Assembly (NCBI GenBank): GCA_019915015.1
Contig: JAHBBC010000016.1
Coordinates: forward strand, 806,001 to 870,000
Source: Auriscalpium vulgare
Taxonomy: Eukaryota; Basidiomycota; Agaricomycetes; Russulales; Auriscalpiaceae
Length of the DNA: 64,000 bases
Reading direction: 5' to 3'
Shown here: positions 34,964-44,600 of the stretch, in pieces
Layout: every line of letters begins with the position of its first letter
How positions within the stretch are numbered: position 1 is the first letter of the stretch
Made by a program: the position numbers and the translations under genes
The notes under the pieces: generated by a model
Seen by the model: only the letters and a program-made list of their open reading frames with translations
Database searches by the model: none
What the model was told of the DNA's origin: nothing

Positions 34964-35458
34964 AGCCTTGCCATACCATGCGGCATGTCTTTTCGTTTTT
35001 CTGTATGTTTGTTTCTTCCTCCTCTTCCTCTGTTCCGCTCCATTGTGCTGTCTTTTCATTGTACATACGCATTCATACCCGCCGGGACTGTCATCGGCAG
35101 CCGCGGCACCCACCACGAGCCTCATACATCCCCATCTCTGCTAGGACGATCTAGGACAATGTTTATACCTCACCGAATCTCGCCAGCCCATCTGTAAGTA
35201 CATGTTGTGTCTTTACTACCGCCGTTACCTTCATGTGAATGATTTCTTTGGATCTCGTTATATATTGATATACGTGTACCTTGTAATAAACAGTCTGACC
35301 GTTTCTTAGCTCACGTTATGCGCCCAAAATTTACGCGCAGTCGTTATACCCAGGACGTTGACCAGCGGGTATGAATCGGAGCTCTGACTCGGAGCCCAGC
35401 GGGCCGCACCGGCCGAGGCGGCTGCCACTCACTTCAAGAAGTTGTCAGTGTACTACTA
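34964..35458. other. intergenic left of the inverted-repeat element
   Basis: No gene seen. It contains the 3' region of the F-box gene (poly-pyrimidine stretches 34985-35060) and ends at the TA that borders the element. Confidence 0.5.
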
Positions 35459-35482
35459 CTGTACTTTTTCGACCATAAGTTC
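35459..35482 (+). repeat. left terminal inverted repeat
   Basis: 24 bp, perfectly complementary to 36161-36184; preceded by TA. Confidence 0.9.
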
Positions 35483-35739
35483 AAATGAATTTTGCGTGAC
35501 CCGTGACCAATCTGGAAGTTCGCCGGGGTCACGGTTCCAATTGGGTTCGGACGCGTGACCGGAGTTCCGAGCGCGTGTAGCCATGGCCGGCGCGTGCAGC
35601 CTTGGCCGTGCTGCAACAATCGACCATGGCTGTCAACAACCATGGTCGTCGTTTCTATCTGCATTGTTCTCTGTACTCTTATAAGACATGATCTTTTCCG
35701 CTGCTATAGCTCGACTTTCCGTCACTTTCACTGTCTCCG

Positions 35740-36039
35740 ATGTCTCTCTCAGGCTCTCCTTCTCCTCTTCATGAGTTTGAAGACATCTTGTCGAGCTTCA
35801 AAGCCCCGAAGCGCTATGTGCGTCTCATTCCCGACGCCGAGATGCCTATCACTGAATTTCTTGGCTTGACACTTCCCACTGTTGATCTCGTCTCTGCAGA
35901 GAGCAGTCATGTCTTCTGTCACACTCATCCTTCATCGGGGCTACTCCCACTCATGGAAATCCCAATTCCCTCCCCTTTCATTGTCAAGGCACTCAAGGAT
36001 GCTGCAAACACACGGTACGAAGCGTACGAGGCTCATTAG
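35740..36039 (+). CDS. 99-residue ORF inside the TIR element, unknown
   Basis: A single uninterrupted frame from ATG 35740 (context CCGATGTC) to a TAG stop ending at 36039. A TATA-like TTATAAG at 35679-35685 lies about 55-60 nt upstream, followed by a pyrimidine-rich leader, as in a real fungal promoter. The peptide begins MSLSGSPSPLHEFEDILSSF, then contains RYVRLIPDAEMPITEFLGLT, HTHPSSGLLPLMEIPIPSPF and IVKALKDAANTRYEAYEAH. It is neither low-complexity nor transposase-like; I recognise no family. It could be a captured gene, a truncated one, or chance. Confidence 0.5.
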   Translation: MSLSGSPSPLHEFEDILSSFKAPKRYVRLIPDAEMPITEFLGLTLPTVDLVSAESSHVFCHTHPSSGLLPLMEIPIPSPFIVKALKDAANTRYEAYEAH

Positions 36040-36160
36040 AAGCGATTCATACACTCTACATAGTCTGTACAATATGTCACGTATTTAAGTTCTTCCTACT
36101 GCGTGCGTGCGTGACCCGAGGAGCCCGAAGTTCACGACGGGGGCCAAGGGGACGCGTGAC

Positions 36161-36184
36161 GAACTTATGGTCGAAAAAGTACAG
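36161..36184 (-). repeat. right terminal inverted repeat
   Basis: Perfect reverse complement of the left repeat; followed by TA at 36185-36186. Confidence 0.9.
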
Positions 36185-37546
36185 TACCTCTGCTTTCATC
36201 GCCACAATTTCTTCAAGCCCGGAGCGTAACTATTGCTCCTCACGAATACGCCTCTGTTCATCGTGGTTGCTCCTCGTTCATTATTGGCACACTCGGTCGC
36301 CCGTCATTTTCGCATTCGTCGTCAACTGCTGGCACCGCCGGCCTCCGCGCCTCGCGCTTCCTACGCAAGCATGAGGCTTCCATTTCCACTTCCAGCCAAC
36401 GGTTCATACGGGAGCAAGAAGGAGCTATACTGTCGGCGCGTGGGGCATCGGAGGTATTTTCAGCTGACACCTCCTGCGGTTCCGGGACCTTGTGGATAAC
36501 AATGTGCAGGAGGGTAGCTGTATACTTGAGTGCTGTGATCGCTTGCTGACCTCTCTATGGCTAAGGGCTATTTGTATCTATCTTTCCTTTTCTCTTTGGG
36601 CCGTGTCAGGTTACTTGCCGGTGCAACCGTCAATCATCCATTTCAAGTCCCCGGCGAATACCTCCATGAATTGAACGCCATTGACAACTGGCGATCATCA
36701 TCGATGGCGCCGGCGAGCTCGGGTTGCGCGGGGATGGCACGCCATATTGGCATACTAATTACAGACGGCGTGATGGACGCGCCCGACGACTCCCATCAGC
36801 TTCCTTGCCATTTAACGTTCGTGGAAATATGGCAGCCTGCTCATCGCGCAGTCTGCACTTCTCGTGAATCTGATGTGTTCATCAACGGGCCATGCTGCAT
36901 GGACAAGCCGCCTTGCGTTTCGTCTCCAGACGGTCCGACAATTCGCATGGCGTATACTGTTCCTACGCTGTCTCGGTTCTGCCCAGGCTCTATCTCTGGC
37001 GAATGTGGGTTTGTGTATATGTGCACGGACACCCGCCTCTTTCACTCCGACCATCGTCTGACTGGTCATGGCAGACTAGAAGGGGATCCCGATTCGCGGC
37101 CTCCGTCCTCTAGACGAATTGCGACCCTCTCCTGACTACCGGGTCCCCCAGCTGCGCACGGTGAAGCGTGCTCAGGGCAGGTCTCGCTCCCAGAGACGTC
37201 AGCCCGCTCATCAGGCGTACCTCAGCCAACATGCCATACGGCCTATTGTCGCCCACGGCTCGCCTGGACGCCTTATCATCCGCGTTCGGATGCAGCATTC
37301 TCGGGCATCTACTCGACGATCTGGGATACCCTTCGTGGACACGTAGCGTGCTGTTTTAGCGCTCTCACGCTCTATCCGCGGTCCTTCCGTAACAGAGAGC
37401 GCCGGAGTCGCATGCTTGCCTTCCATTGCCATCCTTTGTTTGTTCTTCGAAATCAGTCATGAGCGGTATAAGATTGCCAGGTCATTGCGACCATCACGAT
37501 TCCCGTTGTCTTCCCTGGATTTCTAGACGATCCTCCTACGGCGACC
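36185..37546. other. long region without a firm gene
   Basis: 1.36 kb between the element and the S41 peptidase gene. One plus-strand ORF (36557-37135) is reported separately with low confidence. No other feature is recognised. Confidence 0.4.
36557..37135 (+). CDS. doubtful ORF, Cys-containing, unknown
   Basis: 192 codons from ATG 36557. The N-terminus YLYLSFLFSLGRVRLLAG is hydrophobic and could be a signal peptide. The body contains nine cysteines, including GPCCMDKPPC and ECGFVYMCTD. No family is recognised and no introns are obvious, unlike neighbouring genes, so it may be a chance ORF. An antisense ORF overlaps it. Confidence 0.22.
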   Translation: MAKGYLYLSFLFSLGRVRLLAGATVNHPFQVPGEYLHELNAIDNWRSSSMAPASSGCAGMARHIGILITDGVMDAPDDSHQLPCHLTFVEIWQPAHRAVCTSRESDVFINGPCCMDKPPCVSSPDGPTIRMAYTVPTLSRFCPGSISGECGFVYMCTDTRLFHSDHRLTGHGRLEGDPDSRPPSSRRIATLS

Positions 37547-40383
37547 ATGCCCCGCATCGTCCACCCGCTGCTAGCGAGCCTTGCAGTTCTTAGCGGGAAT
37601 CTTCTTGCCTTCGCGGCGTCGGACCCGTGCGCCAAGATTGGGGGCCTGACATTTGCCGCCGCTGCCGACGTTATCGCTTGCCAGAAGTCGTTCCCGCTCA
37701 ACGAGACCATCCGGCAGAACGTGATGGCCACCGTTTCGGGTGTCTTTGACTTCTACACCTTCGAGGACTATTATTTGAACTCTCCGCCACCATTCCAAGA
37801 GTCTACGACGAACATCCCCGCAGACCTTGCGAGACTGAAGAGCGCACATTTCGCGGTGAGTGCATATCCGTGGCCAGGAGCAGTTGCGTTGCGAGCAGAA
37901 AGTTGACCGGCTCCCGACGGCAGACGGACTACGAGTTCAACCTGGCATTGTGGGATTTCACCACGCAACTCAACGATGGCCATACGCGTACGCATCCAAT
38001 ATCTGATGTATCAAGAACAAGCGACACTGATCTTTCACGCTTCTTTCACCAGGCTGGTTCCCGTCTTGCTATAATGCCTACCAAAACCTTCTGCCAGCAC
38101 CGATTGTCATTCTTGACCAGGGTGTATTCATCGTTCCGGATCTCGTCGAATTCGTACCCCTCGTCGGTTCCGGTTACACTGATTTGTTGGACTCCATTGG
38201 CTTCAATTGGCAGCGTCTGGCAGGCGCGACGGTGCTCTCCATCGCCGGGTTGAGCCCCTTCGACTACATTGACAACATCGCGACCACCGTATCTGGGAAC
38301 TATCTGGACCATGGCGTTCGCGTGAACAGCGTCGTCAGCAGCTACCGAATCTCCGGCACTGACTTCTCGCAGCGATTTGGAGACCTTGCAGGGCCATCCT
38401 TCATCACCCAGACCAGTCTGACCATGACCGTTATCCCCGCGAACTCGACGAAGCCCGAGTCTGTGACTATCCCGTTCGTTTCGGCCTTCGCCGGTAACCC
38501 ATTCACCGACCAGGCGTCCTAGTGAGTCCCTTGGTCTCATTAAAAAAGGCACCTCTGACGTGGCCCAAAAGCTGGGCAAACAATTGCGCAGCGAACGAGG
38601 ATACGAACGGTGTTGATAGGAGGGTCTCTTCTCAGGTCACGCAAGGCCCGCTGAAACAACGTCTTCAACCGATTGCCAAGATTGTCGATCTTGCTCCGAA
38701 GCAAGCCGTCGGTCTTCCAGGGCCTTTCATCCCAACTCTCCCACAAGTCAACGGAAGCACGGGGGTCATCAAGTCGTATATACTTGACGATAAGAAGACG
38801 GGCGTCATGTTTATCGGCTCTTTTGAAGGTGACTTCGTACAGTTCCAAACGGACACTGTGGCTGCCATCAATCAATTCAAAGCTTCTGGCGTCACGAACC
38901 TTCTGATTGACATAACGAACAACGGAGGTATTCTCTTTCGCGAGCGCTAGCAAATGTCGTGTTGACATTTGGGTAGGCGGATTTGTCTGCCTCGGTTTGT
39001 TCTTGCATCAGTATCTCGCCGGCTCGAACATCGGGTATCCGTAAGTGTCACCAGAATGAGCGACTTGGATGTTCCTCACCTTGCACGGTGGTTAGGGGTT
39101 TCCAGAGCTCCATGCGCGCAAATCCTCTGGCACAGAAGATTGTCACGGCCGACGTTTCACAGGGCATTGACGATACTCTGGCCTTCTATGGGGCGAATAA
39201 TTGTAGCCGCCCCTGTTCAATCCTGCGCTACTGTCATCTGACATCGTGTTGGAAGGGGCATTCTTCAACAACACACCCTTCCCGGCAGATTTCAATTACA
39301 TGAAGCCTCCAGCTCCGAACGTCGTCAATGGCATATCCGACCCGACGTCCCAACGCTTCTTCGTAGGAACTTCATTTCTGTCAAATCGAGTTATTCGCCC
39401 ACGTTGAGTCATTCAGGATATCTGCACTCCGTTCAATGTCGATGTCCCACCGACACCTCCGTTTGATCTGAAGTGAGCCACTGACTTGCGTGAGGCGTCG
39501 CAGTCAATGCTGATAATTGAACCTTGATAGGAATGTTGCCATCGGTGGGTAAACGATTCCACAAGCTGCCCTGTTCCACTAATATCACCCGACCCGCACA
39601 GTGGGCAACGGGAACTGCGCCTCCACCTGCTCTTTATTCACCACCTTGATGAACGAGAAGCACAATACGAGGTCTGCCGTCTTCGGTGGGAAGCCTGGCG
39701 AACAGGTACAATTCAAAGGTGTGTCGTCTTCAAGGACATAGGGCAAGCGGAAGCATAGAAAAACCTGTTTTCCAGGTATGGCCGGCAACCAAGTCCTGGA
39801 GTGGGCGGACTTGGATTCAGAGATCAAGACTGCAGGCGTGAAGAACGTGAGCACGTTCACTGCTCCCACTGCTTCTTCGCTAATGCTGTAGTACTATGTG
39901 TAGGATCCTCTGGCTCCTCCTGATTTGTATGTTGCGCAGCCTGGTTTCGCATATCAGATGCTCACTTGATTCGACCAGGCTTGTGGATGGTAATATGCGG
40001 GTCAACTGGAGGACTGGTGAGTTTATTACCGCGCGGTGTGATGACGCACACATGCTCACCGCCGTTGACTCCCAGCTTGGAGCTTCTTCGACGAGTCTAA
40101 GCCTATCGGTACGTCTTATGCTAGTCAAGAACGCTCGCACTGATCATCATAATCCTCCTCAGCTTACGTGTCTGAGCTCCCGACGTGTGGGTGTCACGTC
40201 CTATCCTTGATTTAATGGTGCAACGCTCAATGTCTGCATCGCTAGTCCGCTTTGCATACACGAAGGACACTTACAACAACCCGCAAAACCTATGGGCCTT
40301 TGCGTACGCTCCGTGTTTTTGCGGACACCTGCTGAAGTGCTGACCCGACGTAATTGCTCAGGGCGAAAGTATTTTTCCATTGA
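37547..40383 (+). CDS. secreted S41-family (CPAF-like) peptidase
   Basis: It has a signal peptide (LLASLAVLSGNLLAFAA) before DPCAKIGGLTF. The domain order follows fungal S41 proteins: YTFEDYYLNSPPPFQ, TDYEFNLALWDFTTQLNDGH, an insert with FVPLVGSGYTDLLDSIGFNW, SYRISGTDFSQRFGDLAGPS, WANNCAANEDTNG, then KTGVMFIGSFEGDFVQFQTD, VTNLLIDITNNGGGFVCLG and the catalytic-Ser region VGNGNCASTCSLFTTLM. Later parts read VFGGKPGEQVQFKGMAGNQV, VDGNMRVNWRTAWSFFDESK and RFAYTKDTYNNPQNLWAF, ending AAKVFFH with stop 40381-40383. Around 16 exons, several very short. I could join all of them in frame, for example YGANN|W across 39197-39250, so the gene looks intact although no long ORF spans it. Probably extracellular proteolysis. 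Confidence 0.8.
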
Positions 40384-40605
40384 TAAGATCCCTCACCCGT
40401 CCTAGTGCGGGCGAATGGGAGCAAAGCACCGACGTCTTCTTCGCGAGTACTAGTTTGAGTAGTTAGCACATTAAACCCAATCTATAGTACTACTACGGGA
40501 CAGTCACGTGCTGCAAAGACAGGGCGGCACTCCGATTCCGCCATCGAGTCAAGCTAGCCATTACTCAAAAACGGACCCAGCGACCTGAGCGAGGCTCAAG
40601 CAATA

Positions 40606-41379
40606 ATGGCGTTCGTCAACCTGTACAAACCCCCACCTCCGCTCGACTTGCGAGGTTGCTACGGCCCCGACCCATACGATATCAACTTCATATTGCCTAT
40701 TCACCTGCCCTCCCTCGAAACCGAGCGTGTCAAGCTCACTCCGTTCATCCCGTCCATCCATGCGCAGCACTACACGGAACAAATCACGGAGAACCCGCAG
40801 GTCCAGAAGTTCATCCCCATGGAGCACTATAACCTGACCGACGAGGTGCTCCCATTCGTCGAGATACACATGCGGCGTGATCCAACCCGATGCCTGTTCG
40901 CGATTATCGACAGAAAGCGTCCTGATCCCGCGCATCCGGAGTTCGAAGGAAGCATGGCGGGCGTGCTCTCGCTGATGACCACGTCTGCGCCGAATCTGTC
41001 TACCGAGATCGGATGGGTCATCGTGTTCCCTGCCTTCCAGCGCACATACGTAACGTCCAACGCCTGCGGAGTGCTCCTGCGATACTGCTTGGACCTGCCG
41101 ACAGCGAACCCGCCTGGACTGGGTCTGCGCAGGGTCCAGTGGATGGCAGACGCTAGGAATGAGCCGTCGAGGAGGACAGCGAGAAGGCTGGGATTCAAAG
41201 AAGAGGGAGTCGTGCGAGCATCGCGGGCACTCGAAGAGGGGAAGGATGGGAAGATTCCGAGAGGGGGTGATCCACAGCCGAAGAACATGGGCCGGGACAG
41301 CGCGATGCTATCGTTCTGCGACGTTGACTGGGAAGACGGGGGGCGAGAGCATGTGCAGAAGCTGATTGACCGGGAGTAG
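40606..41379 (+). CDS. GNAT-family N-acetyltransferase (RimJ/RimL-like)
   Basis: A single exon of 257 codons, ATG 40606. The sequence has LPSLETERVKLTPFIPSIHA, the usual first strand of the Acetyltransf_3 fold. It then has a substrate-side region (CLFAIIDRKRPDPAH, SMAGVLSLMTTSAPNLSTEI) and GWVIVFPAFQRTYVTSNAC. The acetyl-CoA-binding segment ends GLRRVQWMADARNEPSRRTA followed by RRLGFKEEGVVR, typical of the family. The acceptor is unknown. The N-terminus PPPPLDLRGCYGPDPYDINF is shared by fungal members of this group. It lies between the S41 peptidase and SET1, all on the plus strand; no co-regulation is evident. Confidence 0.85.
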   Translation: MAFVNLYKPPPPLDLRGCYGPDPYDINFILPIHLPSLETERVKLTPFIPSIHAQHYTEQITENPQVQKFIPMEHYNLTDEVLPFVEIHMRRDPTRCLFAIIDRKRPDPAHPEFEGSMAGVLSLMTTSAPNLSTEIGWVIVFPAFQRTYVTSNACGVLLRYCLDLPTANPPGLGLRRVQWMADARNEPSRRTARRLGFKEEGVVRASRALEEGKDGKIPRGGDPQPKNMGRDSAMLSFCDVDWEDGGREHVQKLIDRE

Positions 41380-41698
41380 GAACAAATAATGAGTGGCAAT
41401 GAACATCAGAACATGTGGAAATGACGCTGAGCTTCAACTGTGAAAAGCTGGGTAGCATCGGGGGATATGTATACGGCTTGGCCGGTCGCGTGTAGACCCG
41501 TGAAAGAAAGACATGGGCGGGAGATGATGGCGGGGGGATGGCGGCGTCTGTTCACAAACAGGAAGTTGAAGGCTGTTGAAGGCCGCGCTCTTCTTCTTCC
41601 ACACGCGCGACAACGACCGTCAACAACGACCGGGCGTCGGTCCATCCTCGACGCTCTCCTCCTGGTCTGGCTTCGTCGTCTCTTTCTCCTCCACGGTC
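41380..41698. other. intergenic, promoter side of SET1
   Basis: 319 bp between two plus-strand genes. No recognisable element. Confidence 0.4.
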
Positions 41699-44600
41699 AT
41701 GTCAGGCAAGGCCCCTCCCCGAGGCCCTCGAGCTCTTTTGAACTCGCTCGGGGCTGGAGGCCCTGCCACCGCTGGCCCGTCCTCCGCCCCGCCCCCGCCC
41801 CCGCCCGCCTCCCCCGCCTCGTCGTCCTCCGCTCTCAACACGCGACTCGGTGCTGTCCCACCTACCGGTCCGCGAAGCTTGACGAATGGCGCTCCGCAAT
41901 CCTTCAACAGGAATGGCGCGAAGCCTGCTGTGAATGGACACTCTAGCCCCCTCAACGGCCAACCGAGGACAAATGGTCCGTCTCCCCCGACTGCTCCCAG
42001 CGCGATGCAGGCAAAGGCGACACATAAAGGCAAGCAGGTAGAGATTAAATGGAGCACGGCCAGCACCGTATGTGTCCCGCTTCCTTTCATCCACCCCGTA
42101 CTCACCAAGCGCTCGTCCAGTCGCGCTTAAATGGGAGCGAGGCCGGTCCATCGACGCACGCTTCCCGCTCAACACCTCACAGTACGCCCCCGGCACCTAA
42201 CGGGCGCGCCTCTGGGGGCTGGTCGTCCGTCACGCCGCCCATCGCACCGAGGGCCTCGTCGTCCAAGCTTCCTCCTCAGCCGTCTTACGAGCCGCCCCCG
42301 CCCCCGCCTCCAGCTTCTGAACCGCCGCCCCCACCGCCTCCAGCTTCTCCACCGCCTCCACCTCCGCCAGTATCACCCCCGCCACCACCACCTCCTTCGA
42401 CAACCCCGCTGCCGCCGCCACCACCGCCGCCGCCTTCCTTGCCTGGACCGCCGCCACCACCTCCATCCTCCGATCCTCCTCTCTCCCCTCCTCCGCCCCC
42501 AGGCTCCCCAGGACCGCCGCCGCCGCCGCCTCCATCCGAGGCTCCTCCTCCTCCTCCGCCTCCATCAAGCGAAGCACCTCCATTACCGCCATCTGCACCT
42601 CCTCTCATTCGCATACAACTTCCTACAAAGCCCACTATTGTGGCACCTCCTGCGCCTCGACTACCTCCTCCCTCGTCCAAACCCCCGCCGCCGCCGCCTC
42701 CTTCCTCGGATCCACCGCCGCCGCCGCCACCTCCCAGGGAGGCTACTCCGCCGCCGCCACCTCCATCACCGCCGCCCTCACCATTGCCTCCTCCCCCTCC
42801 AACTCTTTATTCTTTACCGCCGCCACCTCCATGGCCGCCCTCGCGGGACGAATATCCCTCTGGATCAGACTTCAAGGTGCTGTTCGACCCTTCGTTTGAG
42901 AAAGACAAGGACGGGTTTGCCGCGCTCATCGAAAAGGTCCGCGAGGCCGGTATCAACGAAGCGGAACCGCGCCTGAAGGGGAAGGGGAAGGGCAAAGAGA
43001 TCTTGCTCCGGTATCGTGGACAGGTGATCGAGGGAGAAGCAGAGGTCGTCGTGAGAGATCCAAGAAAGGCAGAAGGTTTCAAGAGAGTGAGACCGCTCCG
43101 CGTGCCACACTCAGAGCTGATAAGACTCACATACGAGGTAAGTTCTAGCTTCCTCAGCCCCAGCGCAACCTAAACGTTGGTCCAGATCGATGCCTCGTCT
43201 GCCGGCCCACCTCCAGCGACGGCAGTCTTGGTCGTGGGCGTCTCTCCCTTGACGCCCAAGGACCAGATTCGACGACATTTCTCCGCCCATGGAAACATCA
43301 TCTCTTTCGAGCCGCAGATCGACAAGACCACCGGCGGCGCCCTGGGCATCATCTTTATCAAGTACAGCTCCCACTCCGAGGCAACACGTTGTGTTGAGCG
43401 AGAGCATGGAAAGAAGATGGGAACCGGGACGGTGCTGAGCCTGAGTACGGGTGCTGCAGATGGTCAGGAGATGAAGGTGGTGCTGGATGGCGAGCGAAAG
43501 ATTCTGGCGGCGGTGATGCGGGCATTGGATCGGCGGCGGAAAGAACGCACATCGAAGGTCAAGGAGAGGGCCGGCGATGCGGTGCGTGCTACCCCAACTT
43601 CTGCGTCTGGCCACACGCCTTCATCTCTCGTCCCAACGCCGTGGCGAGGTGCCCCGAATCTGCCTGTAGCACCTCACCTTCGAGCACCTAGCGGCGCGCC
43701 TTCGTCACCCGCCGTGTCCACTCTCCCTGCTCCAGGTCCAAATCTCCCCGCAAGACCAGCAACGCCGACCGATGCCCAAATTAATCGCTTCCCGGGCGCG
43801 GGTCCTATGCAGCCAATGGCTCCGCGCGTGCGCCGCCCTCCTGCCAATCTCGTCAAAGCGCGAAGCGGGGTCACTACCGCGACGCCCATGAGCTACTCGC
43901 GCCCCCCCCTCGCCGGGTCGTCATCGCACTCTTCCTCACCGACGCCCCTCCCTCCGCGTGGTCGCCATTCGTTTCGTCCATCTCGCATGGTCGATCATTA
44001 TTCCCCAGGCCGGGGGGATCACTATTTACCGAACCATTACTCGCCGATGCAAATCTCGCGCTCTCCATCTCCAGTAATGCGCAAGCCAGGTCATTCCAGT
44101 CGTCTTTCGCAGCAACGACAGCGTGAGCTAGTGGTGGAAGAGCTGTCTAAGAACGGATATGATCACGTGAGGATAGGCGGGCAGAGTGGTGTGTTGGGCG
44201 GTGCAGTGACCGAGGAGGACGTGAGGGTGTTTCTCACAGGCTTTCAGCACGACAAGGTGCGTGGTCTGCGATACTGAATGGCAATGAACTGACATACCCT
44301 ATGCATCCAGATTCTTCATGACCACCTCGGCTGGCATGTTACCTTCCACAGGGCCGAAACAGCTCGCCGTGCAGCATTTGTTCTTGCTACGCGGACGCTT
44401 GCCCATCACGCTGTCACCGTCACCGTCAATCCCCCACCAACTTCCTCCACTGTTCCTGTGAAGACGACATGGACCGACGACGAGCTCGTGGAGCAAGCAG
44501 GTCGGATCATCACGAAGGAGTTGCGCGAGCTGCTTGAGAAGGACGTCCTCGAGCGACTAGTGGGGGTGCGATTGCGTCGCCTCGTGGCTGACCAGAAAAA

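Larger units (their letters stand above)
35459..36184. mobile_element. 726-bp TIR element, TA-flanked, non-autonomous (MITE-like) with a short ORF
   Basis: A perfect 24-bp terminal inverted repeat is present: CTGTACTTTTTCGACCATAA + GTTC at 35459-35482 and its reverse complement at 36161-36184. TA lies directly outside both ends (35457-35458 and 36185-36186), as expected for a TA target duplication of Tc1/mariner or pogo-type elements. Subterminal CGTGAC/GTCACG words recur on both sides (for example near 35497, 35530, 35553 and 36109, 36153). No transposase is encoded; the only substantial ORF has 99 codons at 35740. Its size, TIRs and lack of transposase fit a MITE-like element carrying a gene. 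I infer mobility from structure only. Confidence 0.75.

Noticed and set aside
35740..36039. Transposase fragment
   Set aside because: The 99-residue ORF has no DDE/D motif or helix-turn-helix and is too short; it is not called transposase.
37547..40383. Possible pseudogene
   Set aside because: All apparent breaks are resolved by short GT-AG introns and the C-terminal family block is reached in frame.
42230..42680. Minus-strand Gly-rich and Ala/Glu-rich ORFs
   Set aside because: They are the complement of the polyproline tract of SET1; no start context or domains.
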